This document shows positions 27,534 through 38,186 of a stretch of 64,000 bases of DNA, piece by piece; the stretch's first letter is position 1; every line of letters starts with the position of its first letter. This stretch comes from DAMCZI01 sp032095175 (GTDB lineage Bacteria; Bacillota; Clostridia; Clostridiales; Caloramatoraceae), in the NCBI GenBank assembly GCA_032095175.1, contig DAMCZI010000026.1, forward strand, positions 1-64,000, in the 5' to 3' direction. Under the pieces are notes generated by a model. It was not told the origin of the DNA. It searched no databases and saw only the letters and a list, made by a program, of their open reading frames with translations. A program made the position numbers and the translations under genes.

Positions 27534-27625
27534 GTAACAGGCACTTGAGTTATGAGTTATTTATGAAAGATGGGTGGTAAAAGATAGTTTGGGTTAAATA
27601 ACTCATAACTTAAGAGCCTGTCACC
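27534..27625. repeat. REP-like hairpin, copy 2
   Basis: The left arm GGTAACAGGCACTTGAGTTA and right arm TAACTTAAGAGCCTGTCACC flank a short variable loop. Bases 27464-27533 before it match the extra flank seen at copies 38.19 and 43.5 kb. It lies between the two-helix gene and the ArsR-type regulator. Confidence 0.8.
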
Positions 27626-27686
27626 AATTCCTATCACTTAAATGGATAGCTGGTTATCAAAAATAATAGATGGCTATCGAATATAG

Positions 27687-27715
27687 TTGACATGTGTCTA
27701 ACATGATGATATATT
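27687..27715 (+). promoter_or_regulatory. Promoter and candidate operator of the ArsR/ABC operon
   Basis: TTGACA (27687-27692) and TATATT (27710-27715) are 17 bases apart. The spacer contains the inverted repeat CATGT-GTCTA-ACATG (27691-27705), well placed for a repressor such as the ArsR-type protein encoded next. Site ownership is inferred. Confidence 0.6.
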
Positions 27716-27739
27716 ATTAATCAATAAGGAGGTGTCAAT

Positions 27740-28819
27740 ATGGAGCAGATTATACATAATACTCCAAATTGGTTATATGAGGCTGTGGCTTGTATTACGG
27801 AGCAATATACAAATCATCAAAGTTCGTTTATGGAGAATCATGATAAGTTTGGAATGACTAAGGATGAGATGGCTGAATATATGAAGCGGTTTACTGAATA
27901 TAAGGAAAAGGTGTCTTCGGAAATTATGCCTATATATGCGGAATATCCTTCTTTGGAAAAGTTATTTCATAGCGATAATTTTGATTCAGAGAGGGATGAT
28001 TCTATAGCTCTATCCCTGGTTAGGTCTTTTGGACATAACATGACCTCTTCGCTTAATAATGATGAAATTGATCATATAATAAGCGATTTTATACCAACTA
28101 TTGTAGATAATTTTCCATTACATGTAAGAGAAGAAATTGTAGTCAATAATATTGAGGATGTTTTAAATTTACTTGATAAAGCAAGCATTGAAGACGCAGA
28201 TAAGATGCAGATACTGAATCTATATCGCAATCGTTATGAAATCATAGGTAAACTTTCAGAATTTCTTAATCTATGTGCCGCTGTTTGCCAGAAGCATTTT
28301 CCTATCATAAAGGAAGAATTTGAGAAAACAATTAAATTCCTTAATCAGGCAGGTAATTTGGTGGATCTAATCCATTCTAGTATTGATATAGATATTAAAA
28401 TACCAGAAAAAAGGGATGTCTATTCATCTATATTTTGTTTTAATGGGCTTTCAATGATATCGCTTGAGGATAGATTTACGATTTTTATAGGCATTTATTT
28501 CTTTGATTTAGATAATCTAAAGAATAAAAATAAATTTAATGATGCTCAAATAGTTGCTGATTTAAAAGCATTGGGGGATCCTACCAGACTAAAGATAATC
28601 CATCTGCTTTCAAAGGATAATATGTATATTCAGGAATTGGCAGAGAAATTGAAATTAACACCGGCAACAGTTTCTCACCATATAAATGTTCTATTAAGTT
28701 CTGGTTTTATTTCAATAACGGTAGATACTGAAAAGGCAAAAAAAATATATTATAAGACGAATTCAGAGAAGTTTCATAGCATTAGTAATATAATAAAAGC
28801 TCTTGCTGATAATTTTTAA
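27740..28819 (+). CDS. ArsR-family transcriptional regulator with long N-terminal domain
   Basis: A 359-aa regulator. The C-terminal 90 residues form an ArsR-type winged helix: ADLKALGDPTRLKIIHLLS, then QELAEKLKLTPATVSHHIN as the recognition helix and a beta wing. The N-terminal 260 residues resemble the DUF5937-type extension of larger ArsR relatives, presumably a ligand-sensing domain. It is not a metal-sensing ArsR; no CxC motif is seen. ATG at 27740 after AAGGAGGTG. The ABC exporter pair follows, its first start 16 bp after this stop, so the protein probably controls that operon through the inverted repeat at 27691. Confidence 0.8.
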   Translation: MEQIIHNTPNWLYEAVACITEQYTNHQSSFMENHDKFGMTKDEMAEYMKRFTEYKEKVSSEIMPIYAEYPSLEKLFHSDNFDSERDDSIALSLVRSFGHNMTSSLNNDEIDHIISDFIPTIVDNFPLHVREEIVVNNIEDVLNLLDKASIEDADKMQILNLYRNRYEIIGKLSEFLNLCAAVCQKHFPIIKEEFEKTIKFLNQAGNLVDLIHSSIDIDIKIPEKRDVYSSIFCFNGLSMISLEDRFTIFIGIYFFDLDNLKNKNKFNDAQIVADLKALGDPTRLKIIHLLSKDNMYIQELAEKLKLTPATVSHHINVLLSSGFISITVDTEKAKKIYYKTNSEKFHSISNIIKALADNF

Positions 28820-28835
28820 TTTGGGGGTAATAAAA

Positions 28836-30659
28836 TTGAATAATAGGATCAGTTATCCATTTGGTAAAATGATAAAACGACTATTAGACAATTTGAGGGT
28901 GCAGAATAAAAAAATAATATTTTACTTTATAATCTATACTGTTACAGCAAGTATATACCCATTCTTTGCAGTATTATTGCCTAAGTATTTGGTTGGAGAG
29001 CTTACACTTTCTGGTGGAGCAAGAATGGAATATATTATTTACATTGTAATAGGGTATTTCCTGCTGGCGGGAATCTTTGGCTTTGTTAAGGTATTCGTCA
29101 AAAATTTAGCATGGCCGAAGCTTACTAAGCTAAGGATAGATTATATACGAGATATGTTTGATAAGCTAGTAAGTATCGATTACAAGTACATGGAGGATGC
29201 AGTATTCTTTGAGGAGAATGGGAAAGGTTTTGGTGCTGTATCAGGCGATAACAACGGTGTTGAAGTAATATACCGTAAGATGTTTGAAACTCCTGCAGTA
29301 TTTATAACTATATTGGTACTTACAATATTTGTAGGAAGGTTAAATATATTGATTCTAATTGGATTGGGGCTAAATATTGCAGCTACATTGTGGATTAATA
29401 AGAAAACCTACAGCTATCAGTATGGATTGCGTGATAAGCTTTCACATGAAGAAAGAAGGAAGGACTATTACTATAATACAACACATGACTTTGGATATGG
29501 AAAGGATATAAGGATATATAACTTTAAGGATAGGATTTTAAACAACTACAGCAAGGAGATTTCAAACTATATTGATATCTTTAAAAAGATAAAGAATAAG
29601 GAATACGCCTTGGGTTTTGTAGGTTTGTTGACTTTATTAATAAGCAATGTATTAACCTATGGAATAATAATTTATAAAACTGTAAAAGGAATGAGCATAG
29701 CTGATTTCTCAATGTATATAGTAGCTATATCAAACCTTTCACTGCTTCTAAAAACCTTTGCAGATGATATATCCCTTGTTAAAAATGAAGGACAATATGT
29801 AAATGACTTCTTTAAATTTATGGATATGGACCTTGGTGAAAAGGGTGGCAGCAAGTCTAGAATCAAGGGTGATACTCTGGAAATTGAGTTCAAGAATGTA
29901 AGCTTTAAATATCCGAACACTGATAAATACATATTTAAAAATTTAAACTTTAAAATAAACAAGGGAGAACGATTAGCAATTGTAGGAATCAACGGAGCGG
30001 GAAAAAGTACTTTGGTTAAGCTGATGACGGGGTTATTTGATGCTACTGAGGGTGACATTTTAATTAATGGGATACATATTAAGGAGTTTAATAAGAAGGA
30101 ACTATTCTCTATGTTTTCTGTTGTATTTCAAGATGTAAATATATTAGCTTTTTCTATTAAAGAAAATGTTGCTTGTGCTTCTGATAAAATTGATGAAAAA
30201 CGTGTAAACAGAGCATTAAGCAGGGTAGGACTTTATGAAAAGGTTAAAGGCTTCCCTAAGGGCATGGATCAAATGATGCTTAAAGTAATAGAAAGTGATG
30301 GTACAGAATTCTCTGGTGGTGAGAGCCAAAAGCTTGCAATTGCAAGGGCACTCTATAAAGATGGAAATATGGTTATAATGGACGAGCCTACTGCTGCATT
30401 GGATGCACTGGCTGAAGCTGAAATTTATGAAAATTTTGGGGAACTTATTAAAGGAAAAACTGCTGTATATATTTCACATAGACTTGCCAGTACTAAGTTC
30501 TGTGATAGAATTGCCCTATTTGATAATGATGGCTTAAAGGAATATGGAAGCCATGAGGAATTAATGGACAAGAAGGGCAGCTACTATAATATGTTTGTAA
30601 TACAAGGAAAATACTACAATGAGGGAGGTAATTCATATGAACAATATAAAGAAGCTTAA
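28836..30659 (+). CDS. ABC exporter half-transporter 1
   Basis: A 607-aa half-transporter with six membrane helices (about residues 25-310) and a C-terminal ATPase. Walker A is GINGAGKSTL, the signature FSGGESQKLAIARA and Walker B NMVIMDEPTAAL, followed by the H-loop YISHR. The TTG at 28836 is preferred because TTGGGGGTA precedes it; a TTG at 28803 would lie inside the regulator gene. It overlaps the next transporter gene by 23 bp. The substrate is unknown; heterodimeric exporters of this type move peptides, lipids or drugs. Confidence 0.85.
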   Translation: MNNRISYPFGKMIKRLLDNLRVQNKKIIFYFIIYTVTASIYPFFAVLLPKYLVGELTLSGGARMEYIIYIVIGYFLLAGIFGFVKVFVKNLAWPKLTKLRIDYIRDMFDKLVSIDYKYMEDAVFFEENGKGFGAVSGDNNGVEVIYRKMFETPAVFITILVLTIFVGRLNILILIGLGLNIAATLWINKKTYSYQYGLRDKLSHEERRKDYYYNTTHDFGYGKDIRIYNFKDRILNNYSKEISNYIDIFKKIKNKEYALGFVGLLTLLISNVLTYGIIIYKTVKGMSIADFSMYIVAISNLSLLLKTFADDISLVKNEGQYVNDFFKFMDMDLGEKGGSKSRIKGDTLEIEFKNVSFKYPNTDKYIFKNLNFKINKGERLAIVGINGAGKSTLVKLMTGLFDATEGDILINGIHIKEFNKKELFSMFSVVFQDVNILAFSIKENVACASDKIDEKRVNRALSRVGLYEKVKGFPKGMDQMMLKVIESDGTEFSGGESQKLAIARALYKDGNMVIMDEPTAALDALAEAEIYENFGELIKGKTAVYISHRLASTKFCDRIALFDNDGLKEYGSHEELMDKKGSYYNMFVIQGKYYNEGGNSYEQYKEA

Positions 30660-32421
30660 AATGTTTTTTGGTTTAGCATGGAGTATCTCACCTTCCTATA
30701 TACTACTTTTATTATTCAGTACACTTGTAAATAGTGGACAAGTATTGATTAATGTAGTACTACCTAAATTTTTAATAGATGAGCTAATGGGAAATAAAGA
30801 TATAAAAAGGCTCATCTTATTTGGTATGGCAATCGTAGCAGCTAATGTACTTTTTGCCTTTTTAGCAAATACGATGAAAAGAATTATGGATATCAAAAAC
30901 ATATATATGAAAGAGAAAATGAGCCAGGCAATGGCAACTAAGATTATGAATGTTGAATTCTCCTATCTTGAAAATCCATATTATCTGGATTTGAAGGAGA
31001 GAGCGGTATTCGCAACAAATAACCAATCAGCAATGGAGAGCCTAATTAATAATATTGCCACATGCCTTAAAAATTTAATTACAATATCAGGGTTGTTGGC
31101 TGTAATGTTCACTTTGAGCTGGGTACTTGTAGTGCTAATGGTTGTTACAGTAGTACTATCCCTGATGATTTACAGGTTTTTCATGGATTATCAGATGAAG
31201 TTCTTTCAGGAGCTTGTTCCTGTCAATAGAAAATATGGTTACTATATAAACCTATGTGGCAGTGATAAGCTTCAAAAGGATATTAGATTATATAGAATGA
31301 ACAAAATGCTTACAGATCGTGTAACAAAATATAATCTGGAGTTAAATACATGGCTAAATAAATATTGTAAAAAGCAGGGTGTATATATGGGACTTTATGG
31401 GGTAATAAATGACCTGCAGGCTGCAATTGCCTATGGATATGTAGCCATTAGGGTAATGGCTGATTTATTTGGCAGGAACATAGGCATTGGCTCCTTTACC
31501 ATGTATGTAACAGCAGCAATTAACTTTAGCAGTTCTACAGCAGAGCTTGGTAATAGTATAATTAGAACAATGCAAATGCTTGGATACTTGGATCCTTTTA
31601 TGGAATTTATGTCACTTCCGGATGAAAAAAATGCATGTGGCAGTCTTGAATTTAATGGAGATGTTGAAACGATTGAGTTTAAAAATGTTTCTTTTAGCTA
31701 TCCAGGAAGCGAAAAGGAAATACTTCATGACATCTCATTTAGAATAAATAAGGGAGAAAAAATATCCATAGTTGGATTAAATGGAGCGGGAAAAACCACG
31801 TTAATAAAGTTGATTTGTAGATTATATCATCCAAACTTAGGTGAAATACTTATTAATGGACATAATATATTTGAATATAATCATGAAAGCTATATGAAAA
31901 ATATTGCAGCAGTTTTTCAGGACTATAAGCTCTTTGCATTTAGTATTGATGAAAATATAACCTGTAAGGATATAGACAGTGATAGGGATAAAACTATGAA
32001 GCTGATTGAGGAAGTTGGACTTAAGGAGAAGGTTGAAGGCCTGCCTAATGGTATACATTCCTTATTTGGAAAGGCATATGATGAAGAAGGAATAGAGATG
32101 TCCGGTGGTCAATCTCAAAAGATTGCCATAGCAAGAGCTCTTTATAAGGATGCTTCCTTAATAATATTGGATGAACCGACAAGTGCACTGGATCCATTAG
32201 CAGAAGCCGAAATCTATGAGAATTTTAACACTATGGTAGGAGGCAAAACAGCAATTTACATTTCACATAGAATGTCAAGCAGCGTTTTCTGTGACAAAAT
32301 ATTAATTATTGATGGGGGAAGGGTATCTGACTATGATACTCATCATAATCTTATGCAAAAGACTGATAGCCTTTACTACAAGCTGTTTAACTCTCAGGCT
32401 GTTAATTACCAGGTGGATTAA
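30637..32421 (+). CDS. ABC exporter half-transporter 2
   Basis: A 594-aa half-transporter with the same layout: membrane domain about residues 10-330, Walker A GLNGAGKTTL, signature MSGGQSQKIAIARA, Walker B LIILDEPTSAL and YISHR. The ATG at 30637 follows GAGGGAGG within the end of the upstream gene, so the two are translationally coupled and probably form a heterodimer. It is followed by a clear terminator. No peptide precursor or modification enzyme is seen nearby, so export of a self-made bacteriocin is not supported. Confidence 0.85.
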   Translation: MNNIKKLKMFFGLAWSISPSYILLLLFSTLVNSGQVLINVVLPKFLIDELMGNKDIKRLILFGMAIVAANVLFAFLANTMKRIMDIKNIYMKEKMSQAMATKIMNVEFSYLENPYYLDLKERAVFATNNQSAMESLINNIATCLKNLITISGLLAVMFTLSWVLVVLMVVTVVLSLMIYRFFMDYQMKFFQELVPVNRKYGYYINLCGSDKLQKDIRLYRMNKMLTDRVTKYNLELNTWLNKYCKKQGVYMGLYGVINDLQAAIAYGYVAIRVMADLFGRNIGIGSFTMYVTAAINFSSSTAELGNSIIRTMQMLGYLDPFMEFMSLPDEKNACGSLEFNGDVETIEFKNVSFSYPGSEKEILHDISFRINKGEKISIVGLNGAGKTTLIKLICRLYHPNLGEILINGHNIFEYNHESYMKNIAAVFQDYKLFAFSIDENITCKDIDSDRDKTMKLIEEVGLKEKVEGLPNGIHSLFGKAYDEEGIEMSGGQSQKIAIARALYKDASLIILDEPTSALDPLAEAEIYENFNTMVGGKTAIYISHRMSSSVFCDKILIIDGGRVSDYDTHHNLMQKTDSLYYKLFNSQAVNYQVD

Positions 32422-32468
32422 ATTTGTAATACTTCACTGATTTGCAGTTAAAATTATAATGATACATA

Positions 32469-32514
32469 GATGCCTATATGAGGACAATCTGTTCTAACAT
32501 ATAGGCATTTTTTA
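32469..32514 (+). terminator. Terminator of the ABC exporter operon
   Basis: An 11-bp stem (ATGCCTATATG / CATATAGGCAT) followed by TTTTTTATAAT, 48 bases after the stop codon. Confidence 0.85.
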
Positions 32515-32743
32515 TAATATCCCACTATTTTTATCTCCATACTAGTCTTGCACCTTCTCGCATTAATTACCTTCATATTGGATAAAATGAGTGAAGAAAC
32601 AATCGGCATAGGCAGTATGTTTTCAGTACATTTCATAATAAAGTATGTTAAAAATGAAATATGGAATTGTAAAACTTGCAAAATAAGCTTATAATTAAAA
32701 CTATGATGCAATATGATTTGTTGTAGGAAAGGTGGATTTTTCA

Positions 32744-35700
32744 ATGAAAAGGTTCAAAAGAGTTCTTGTAGCTAACAGAGGAGAAATTGCAATTAGAATT
32801 TTTAGAGCTTGCAGCGAGTTGGGAATAAGGACAGTAGCTATATATTCAAATGAAGATAAATGTGCGTTGTTTAGGACTAAGGCAGATGAGGCTTACCTTA
32901 TAGGAAAGGGTAAGGGACCAATTGAGGCATATTTAAGTATAGATGAAATAATAAAGCTTGCACTTAAAAAGGGTGTCGATGCAATACATCCTGGGTACGG
33001 ATTTTTGTCTGAGAATCCTGAGTTTGCAAGAAAATGTGAAGAAGCAGGGATTGAATTCATAGGTCCAACTGGAGATATGATGGAAAAGTTGGGGGATAAG
33101 ATAAAGGGAAAGATAATGGCAAAAAGCATTGGGGTGCCAACGATTCCTGGAATTGAAAGCCCAATTGAATCTGAAGAGCAGGCAATAGAGTTTGCAAGAC
33201 GATGCGGATATCCTGTAATGCTTAAGGCAGCTGCTGGAGGCGGCGGAAGGGGCATGAGGGTTGTAAAGGATGAAAGGGAGCTTATTGAGTCCTATAGAAG
33301 TGCTAAAAGTGAGGCTAGGAAGGCTTTTGGAATAGATGACATATTTATAGAAAAGTATCTTGAAAGTCCAAAGCATATAGAGGTTCAGGTTCTTGGTGAT
33401 AAGTATGGAAATATAGTTCATCTTTTTGAGAGGGACTGCTCAATACAGAGAAGGCATCAAAAGGTTATTGAATTTGCACCATCGATATCACTTCCTGAAG
33501 ATAAGAGAAGGGAGATATGTGAGGATGCACTAAAGATTGCAATGGCAGTAAACTATAGGAGTGCTGGAACACTTGAATTCCTTGTAGATAGATATGGAAA
33601 CCATTACTTTATAGAGATGAACCCAAGAATACAGGTTGAGCATACTGTATCAGAGATGGTTACAGGAGTGGATATAGTTCAGAGTCAGATATTAATAGCT
33701 CAGGGGTATGGTCTTGATTCAAAGGAGATAAATATCCCTTCTCAGGATGCTGTTAGTCTTAGGGGATATTCTATTCAGTGTAGAGTAACAACGGAGGATC
33801 CAAAAAACAATTTTGCACCTGACACAGGGAAGATTGATGTTTATAGAACAGGTTCAGGCTTTGGTATAAGGCTGGATGGAGGAAATGGTTTTACTGGGTC
33901 TGTAATAAGCCCATACTATGACAGCCTTTTGGTTAAGGTTACATCATGGTCTAGAAGCTTTGATGATGCCATTAAAAAGTCAATTCGTTCAATAAAGGAG
34001 CTTTCAATTTCAGGTGTTAAAACAAATACTGGATTTTTAATAAACGTTTTAAATCATCCGGATTTTAAACAGGGTATATGTGATACAAACTTTATTTCAA
34101 ACAACCCTGAGCTCCTAAGTATCAATCCAAGGGAGGATATTGAAGCTAGGGTTTTATCCTTTATTGGAAATAAGGTTATAAATGAGACAAATGGACCAAA
34201 GAGGGATTTTGATGTTCCTGTTGTTCCAAGCTATGATAAGAAGAATGATCTTTATGGAACTAAAAACATTCTTGATGAAAAGGGAGCAGATGGTTTAGTT
34301 GAATGGATTAAGGGGCAGAAAAAGCTGCTTCTTACTGATGCAACGATGAGAGATGCTCATCAATCCCTTATGGCAACGAGGGTTAGAACAAGGGATATGA
34401 TAAAGATTGCAGGAGCAACATCTAATCTTGCTTCAGACCTTTTCTCACTTGAAATGTGGGGAGGAGCAACCTTTGATGTGGCATACAGGTTCTTAAAGGA
34501 ATCTCCATGGGAGAGACTTGAACTGCTTAGAAAAAAAGTGCCAAATATACTTTTCCAGATGCTTATTAGGGGAGCAAATGCAGTTGGATATAAGAACTAT
34601 CCTGATAATGTGATTAGAGAGTTTATAAAGGAGTCTGCAGAATCAGGAATAGATGTATTTAGAATATTTGACTCATTAAACTGGACTAAGGGCATGGAGG
34701 TTGCAGTTGATGAGGTAATAAAAACAGGTAAGGTTGCTGAGGTATGTATGTGCTATACAGGAGACATACTTGATGAAAAGAGGGAGAAGTATAGCTTAAA
34801 GTACTATATAGACCTTGCAAAGGAAATTGAAAGGATGGGTGCTCATATACTTGGAATAAAGGATATGTCAGCACTATTAAAACCTTATGCAGCACAGAAA
34901 CTTATTTCTGAGCTTAAAAATGAAATTTCAATTCCAATCCACCTCCATACCCACGATACAAGTGGAAATGGAGTGGCCACTGTTCTTATGGCAGCGGAAG
35001 CAGGTGTTGATATAGTAGATACTGCATTTAGCAGCATGGCAGGGCTTACAAGCCAGCCAGCTCTTAATTCAGTAGTTGCAGCCCTTCAAAACACTGACAG
35101 AGATACAGGAATAGACCTTGGTGGAATACAGAAAATAAGTGATTACTGGGGTGCTGTAAGACAGGTTTATTATCAATTTGAATCAGAGCTTAAATCAGGA
35201 ACTGCTGAGATATACAAGTATGAAATACCTGGAGGGCAGTATTCAAATCTAAAGCCTCAAGTTGAAAGCTTTGGGCTTGGACACAGGTTTAATGAGATAA
35301 AGGAAATGTATATTAAGGTTAATGACATGGTTGGAGATATTGTTAAGGTTACTCCTTCATCAAAGATGGTTGGGGACATGGCAATATTCATGGTTAGAAA
35401 CAATCTTACGCCAGAAAATATACTAGAAAAGGGCAGGGATTTGGCATATCCAGATTCAGTAGTGGATTATTTTAAAGGAATGATGGGGCAGCCTATAGGA
35501 GGATTCCCTAAGGGTCTTCAAAGGATAGTGTTAAAGGGAGAAGAACCGATAACAGCAAGGCCAGGAGAACTGCTTACGCCTGCTGATTTTGAGAAAGTTG
35601 AAGAATTGATAAAGGATAAGTTTGATATAGTGCCATCAAAAAAAGATGTTTTGGCCTATGTTTTATATCCAAAGGTATATGAAGAGTATCAGTCCTTCAT

Positions 35701-36172
35701 AAAGGAATATGGGGATCTTTCAAGAATAGGAAGTGACGTGTTTTTCCATGGATTAAATGAAGGAGAAACCTGTGAAGTTGAGGTTTATGAAGGAAAGGTA
35801 TTTGTAATAAAGCTTTTGAGCATTGGAAAGCTTGAGAGTGATGGTATGAGAACAGCTGCCTTTGAGGTTAATGGAAACAGAAGAGAAATAAGAATAAAGG
35901 ATAAGGCAAGCAGCATAAGAGAAGAGGTTTCAATAATTGAGATGGCTGAACCGGGCAATATTAAGCATGTTGGAGCCAGCATTCCTGGTACAGTGGTTAA
36001 AATCCTTGTAAAGGAAGGCGACGAAGTAGCGGAAAATCAAACTCTTATGATAATAGAAGCTATGAAGATGGAAACGAATATCACTTCAAAAACAAAGGGA
36101 AGAGTTGAGAGAACCCTTGTTGAGGAAAAGAGTGGAGTTAAGCAGGGACAGCTTTTAATGGAAATTAAATAA
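32744..36172 (+). CDS. pyc: Pyruvate carboxylase
   Basis: A 1142-aa biotin enzyme that makes oxaloacetate from pyruvate, bicarbonate and ATP. Domains in order are biotin carboxylase with ATP-grasp (1-450, GGGGRGMRVVKDE), carboxyltransferase (about 530-800, LLTDATMRDAHQSLMATRVR, HLHTHDTSGNG), allosteric linker, and biotinyl carrier domain (last 70 residues, IIEAMKMETNI with the biotinylated lysine). The length is normal for single-chain Pyc. The ATG at 32744 follows GGAAAGGTGG; an upstream in-frame GTG lies inside that ribosome site. It is monocistronic, with a REP-like hairpin after it. Confidence 0.97.
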   Translation: MKRFKRVLVANRGEIAIRIFRACSELGIRTVAIYSNEDKCALFRTKADEAYLIGKGKGPIEAYLSIDEIIKLALKKGVDAIHPGYGFLSENPEFARKCEEAGIEFIGPTGDMMEKLGDKIKGKIMAKSIGVPTIPGIESPIESEEQAIEFARRCGYPVMLKAAAGGGGRGMRVVKDERELIESYRSAKSEARKAFGIDDIFIEKYLESPKHIEVQVLGDKYGNIVHLFERDCSIQRRHQKVIEFAPSISLPEDKRREICEDALKIAMAVNYRSAGTLEFLVDRYGNHYFIEMNPRIQVEHTVSEMVTGVDIVQSQILIAQGYGLDSKEINIPSQDAVSLRGYSIQCRVTTEDPKNNFAPDTGKIDVYRTGSGFGIRLDGGNGFTGSVISPYYDSLLVKVTSWSRSFDDAIKKSIRSIKELSISGVKTNTGFLINVLNHPDFKQGICDTNFISNNPELLSINPREDIEARVLSFIGNKVINETNGPKRDFDVPVVPSYDKKNDLYGTKNILDEKGADGLVEWIKGQKKLLLTDATMRDAHQSLMATRVRTRDMIKIAGATSNLASDLFSLEMWGGATFDVAYRFLKESPWERLELLRKKVPNILFQMLIRGANAVGYKNYPDNVIREFIKESAESGIDVFRIFDSLNWTKGMEVAVDEVIKTGKVAEVCMCYTGDILDEKREKYSLKYYIDLAKEIERMGAHILGIKDMSALLKPYAAQKLISELKNEISIPIHLHTHDTSGNGVATVLMAAEAGVDIVDTAFSSMAGLTSQPALNSVVAALQNTDRDTGIDLGGIQKISDYWGAVRQVYYQFESELKSGTAEIYKYEIPGGQYSNLKPQVESFGLGHRFNEIKEMYIKVNDMVGDIVKVTPSSKMVGDMAIFMVRNNLTPENILEKGRDLAYPDSVVDYFKGMMGQPIGGFPKGLQRIVLKGEEPITARPGELLTPADFEKVEELIKDKFDIVPSKKDVLAYVLYPKVYEEYQSFIKEYGDLSRIGSDVFFHGLNEGETCEVEVYEGKVFVIKLLSIGKLESDGMRTAAFEVNGNRREIRIKDKASSIREEVSIIEMAEPGNIKHVGASIPGTVVKILVKEGDEVAENQTLMIIEAMKMETNITSKTKGRVERTLVEEKSGVKQGQLLMEIK

Positions 36173-36226
36173 GGCGATTGAGAGTAAAAAGGGGTTGTCA
36201 CACAGATAAAGGGTATTATATTCTGA

Positions 36227-36320
36227 GGTAACAGGCACTTGAGTTATGAGTTATTTATGAAAGATGTAGATTGGAAGATGGTTTTGTTTAAATAACTCAT
36301 AACTCAAGAGCCTGTCACCT
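36227..36320. repeat. REP-like hairpin, copy 3
   Basis: Arms GGTAACAGGCACTTGAGTTA and AACTCAAGAGCCTGTCACC are nearly identical to copy 2. It directly follows pyc and may also serve as its transcription end. Confidence 0.85.
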
Positions 36321-36465
36321 TGTGTTGTGTGGAAGGCCTTTTTTATATGCTGTTTTGATTATATTGTAAACAGTAGCAAATGTTACATAAAGTTTATTAG
36401 CTTTGCATATCATTATTGATATAATTGAATTTAGAAGAGTGGTAGTGTGATTGTGGGGGGAGATT

Positions 36466-38019
36466 ATGAAAGCAAAAAAAATCTTGGGATTAATATTATC
36501 TACTTTGATTGTAATTAATTTTGCTATTCCAAATAGAGCAGTAAAAGCTTCAAGGGTAATAGACACAATTCCAACTGTTAGAATAAAAACTCAACCTATC
36601 CTTGAATATAAGGACAGTGATACAGCATCCTTTTTTGTTGACTCCAGCAATTACACAGGAAAGGTTCAATACAGGGCAAGGATAAACAATAAGGAAACAG
36701 GAGAGGTGTTTGAACTTTATAATGATTCATCAACTGGATACTATTTAAGTGGGTGGATTCCTAATGGCACTGATGAAATTAATATAAGATTTCCATTAAA
36801 GGGGTTAAAAACAGGTAATTATTATATAAGAGTTTTTGTAAAGAAGGCAGGAACAACTGTTAGCTATGATAGTTTTGTTGATACTGTTGGCTTTGTGGTG
36901 AAAAATGAAAGTCAGGATACTGCTTTAAAGGAAGCTAAAACACTAAGAATATTTAAAAATTTCTTTGAAAATGCTGATTACAGCATGGATAAAAGTGAAT
37001 TTTTAAAATTTGGTGCCCAGACTGATTCAAAAAGAGCAAGGGAGATAGCGAAGCAGTTTAATGATAAAAAAGATATTTCTACACTTGAGGAGATTTATAC
37101 ATGGATTAGGATAAATCTTGGCGATTATATTGGAAATGATATGGACAAATACTCAAGAAGTGTTGAAGAGATTATAGAAAGCGGTTTTTTAAATGGGTCT
37201 GGTGATTATGCAATAGTATTTGCTTCACTTGCAAGACTAAAGGGGATGCCTGCAATTGTCGTTAATTCAATAAAAGTTGATTGGATTAACAACCTTAAGG
37301 AAAAGTCACTTAGAAAAACCGAGGTTGGTAATTATACTTTTCTTGAGGTTTTAATAGGTAAGGATTGGGTGCTTATAGATCCAGTTGAAGGCATTGCTTA
37401 TCTTGATTATGATAAGAACAATGCTAGTCTTCCCAGAAAGTGCTATGCATTTTCTAAGAGCATTGAGATATGGGATACAGGAATAAAATACGAGTCTCAT
37501 AACAATGTAGTTACAAGGTATATCTTTAAAAACTATGATATTTCAAACTATAAGGAGCCAGAATATTTAAAAAATGCATCCCTTGGAAGCAAGATAGATC
37601 CTCAAAAGATAAAAAGATATCAGCTTTTTATTGCTCCTGTTTGTGGTGATAGTGAGTATGTTAATGATATTAATGAATATATATCAATACCTCCTGCAAG
37701 ATATAAGAAGGTAAACTTTATTTCGCCGGTGCTCCCTGCAGAAAGGGTTATTGAAAATATTAAAAATGGCACAGTATATAATGCGGTAATTATAACTTAT
37801 ATATCAGGTAGTTGTTCAACGGGAAATAAAACATATATGCCGGATGAATTTGCAAAGTACCTTGGCTTGGATGTAAAGACAATAGAAAATGGAGCCCAGA
37901 AGGGTGTTTATAGAAAGCTTATAATAAAGGATGGAGTAAAGTATTTAATAATAGCTGCTCCAGAACCAGCATTGATATTGGAGAATATAATTATTAAGAG
38001 AGTGGATGAAATATTTTAA
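36466..38019 (+). CDS. Secreted transglutaminase-fold protein lacking the catalytic cysteine
   Basis: A 517-aa exported protein: an N-terminal signal segment (KILGLILSTLIVINFAIP), a beta-rich region (about 35-150) and a transglutaminase-like domain (about 195-300). In TLEEIYTWIRINLGDYIGN and SGDYAIVFASLARLKGMPA the usual catalytic Cys position of the family (GxC-x-x-Y/F-A) is occupied by another residue, whereas the neighbouring gene keeps it. The domain is probably inactive and used for binding. The C-terminal 170 residues are unrecognised. ATG at 36466 after GGGGGGAG. Confidence 0.6.
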   Translation: MKAKKILGLILSTLIVINFAIPNRAVKASRVIDTIPTVRIKTQPILEYKDSDTASFFVDSSNYTGKVQYRARINNKETGEVFELYNDSSTGYYLSGWIPNGTDEINIRFPLKGLKTGNYYIRVFVKKAGTTVSYDSFVDTVGFVVKNESQDTALKEAKTLRIFKNFFENADYSMDKSEFLKFGAQTDSKRAREIAKQFNDKKDISTLEEIYTWIRINLGDYIGNDMDKYSRSVEEIIESGFLNGSGDYAIVFASLARLKGMPAIVVNSIKVDWINNLKEKSLRKTEVGNYTFLEVLIGKDWVLIDPVEGIAYLDYDKNNASLPRKCYAFSKSIEIWDTGIKYESHNNVVTRYIFKNYDISNYKEPEYLKNASLGSKIDPQKIKRYQLFIAPVCGDSEYVNDINEYISIPPARYKKVNFISPVLPAERVIENIKNGTVYNAVIITYISGSCSTGNKTYMPDEFAKYLGLDVKTIENGAQKGVYRKLIIKDGVKYLIIAAPEPALILENIIIKRVDEIF

Positions 38020-38186
38020 AAGAGTTGGGATGTCCCTTCCAGGTAATAGGGAAAACTCAGAAGAAGTAAGCAGTTATAAAAAATATGAAATTTAATATGC
38101 TTTGTGTTTCATAGTGAAATAAGCAGGCTCTAGATTTATGATTTTGTGAAAATAAGTTTTGGAAATTAAAAAAGAGGTTGTATGAG

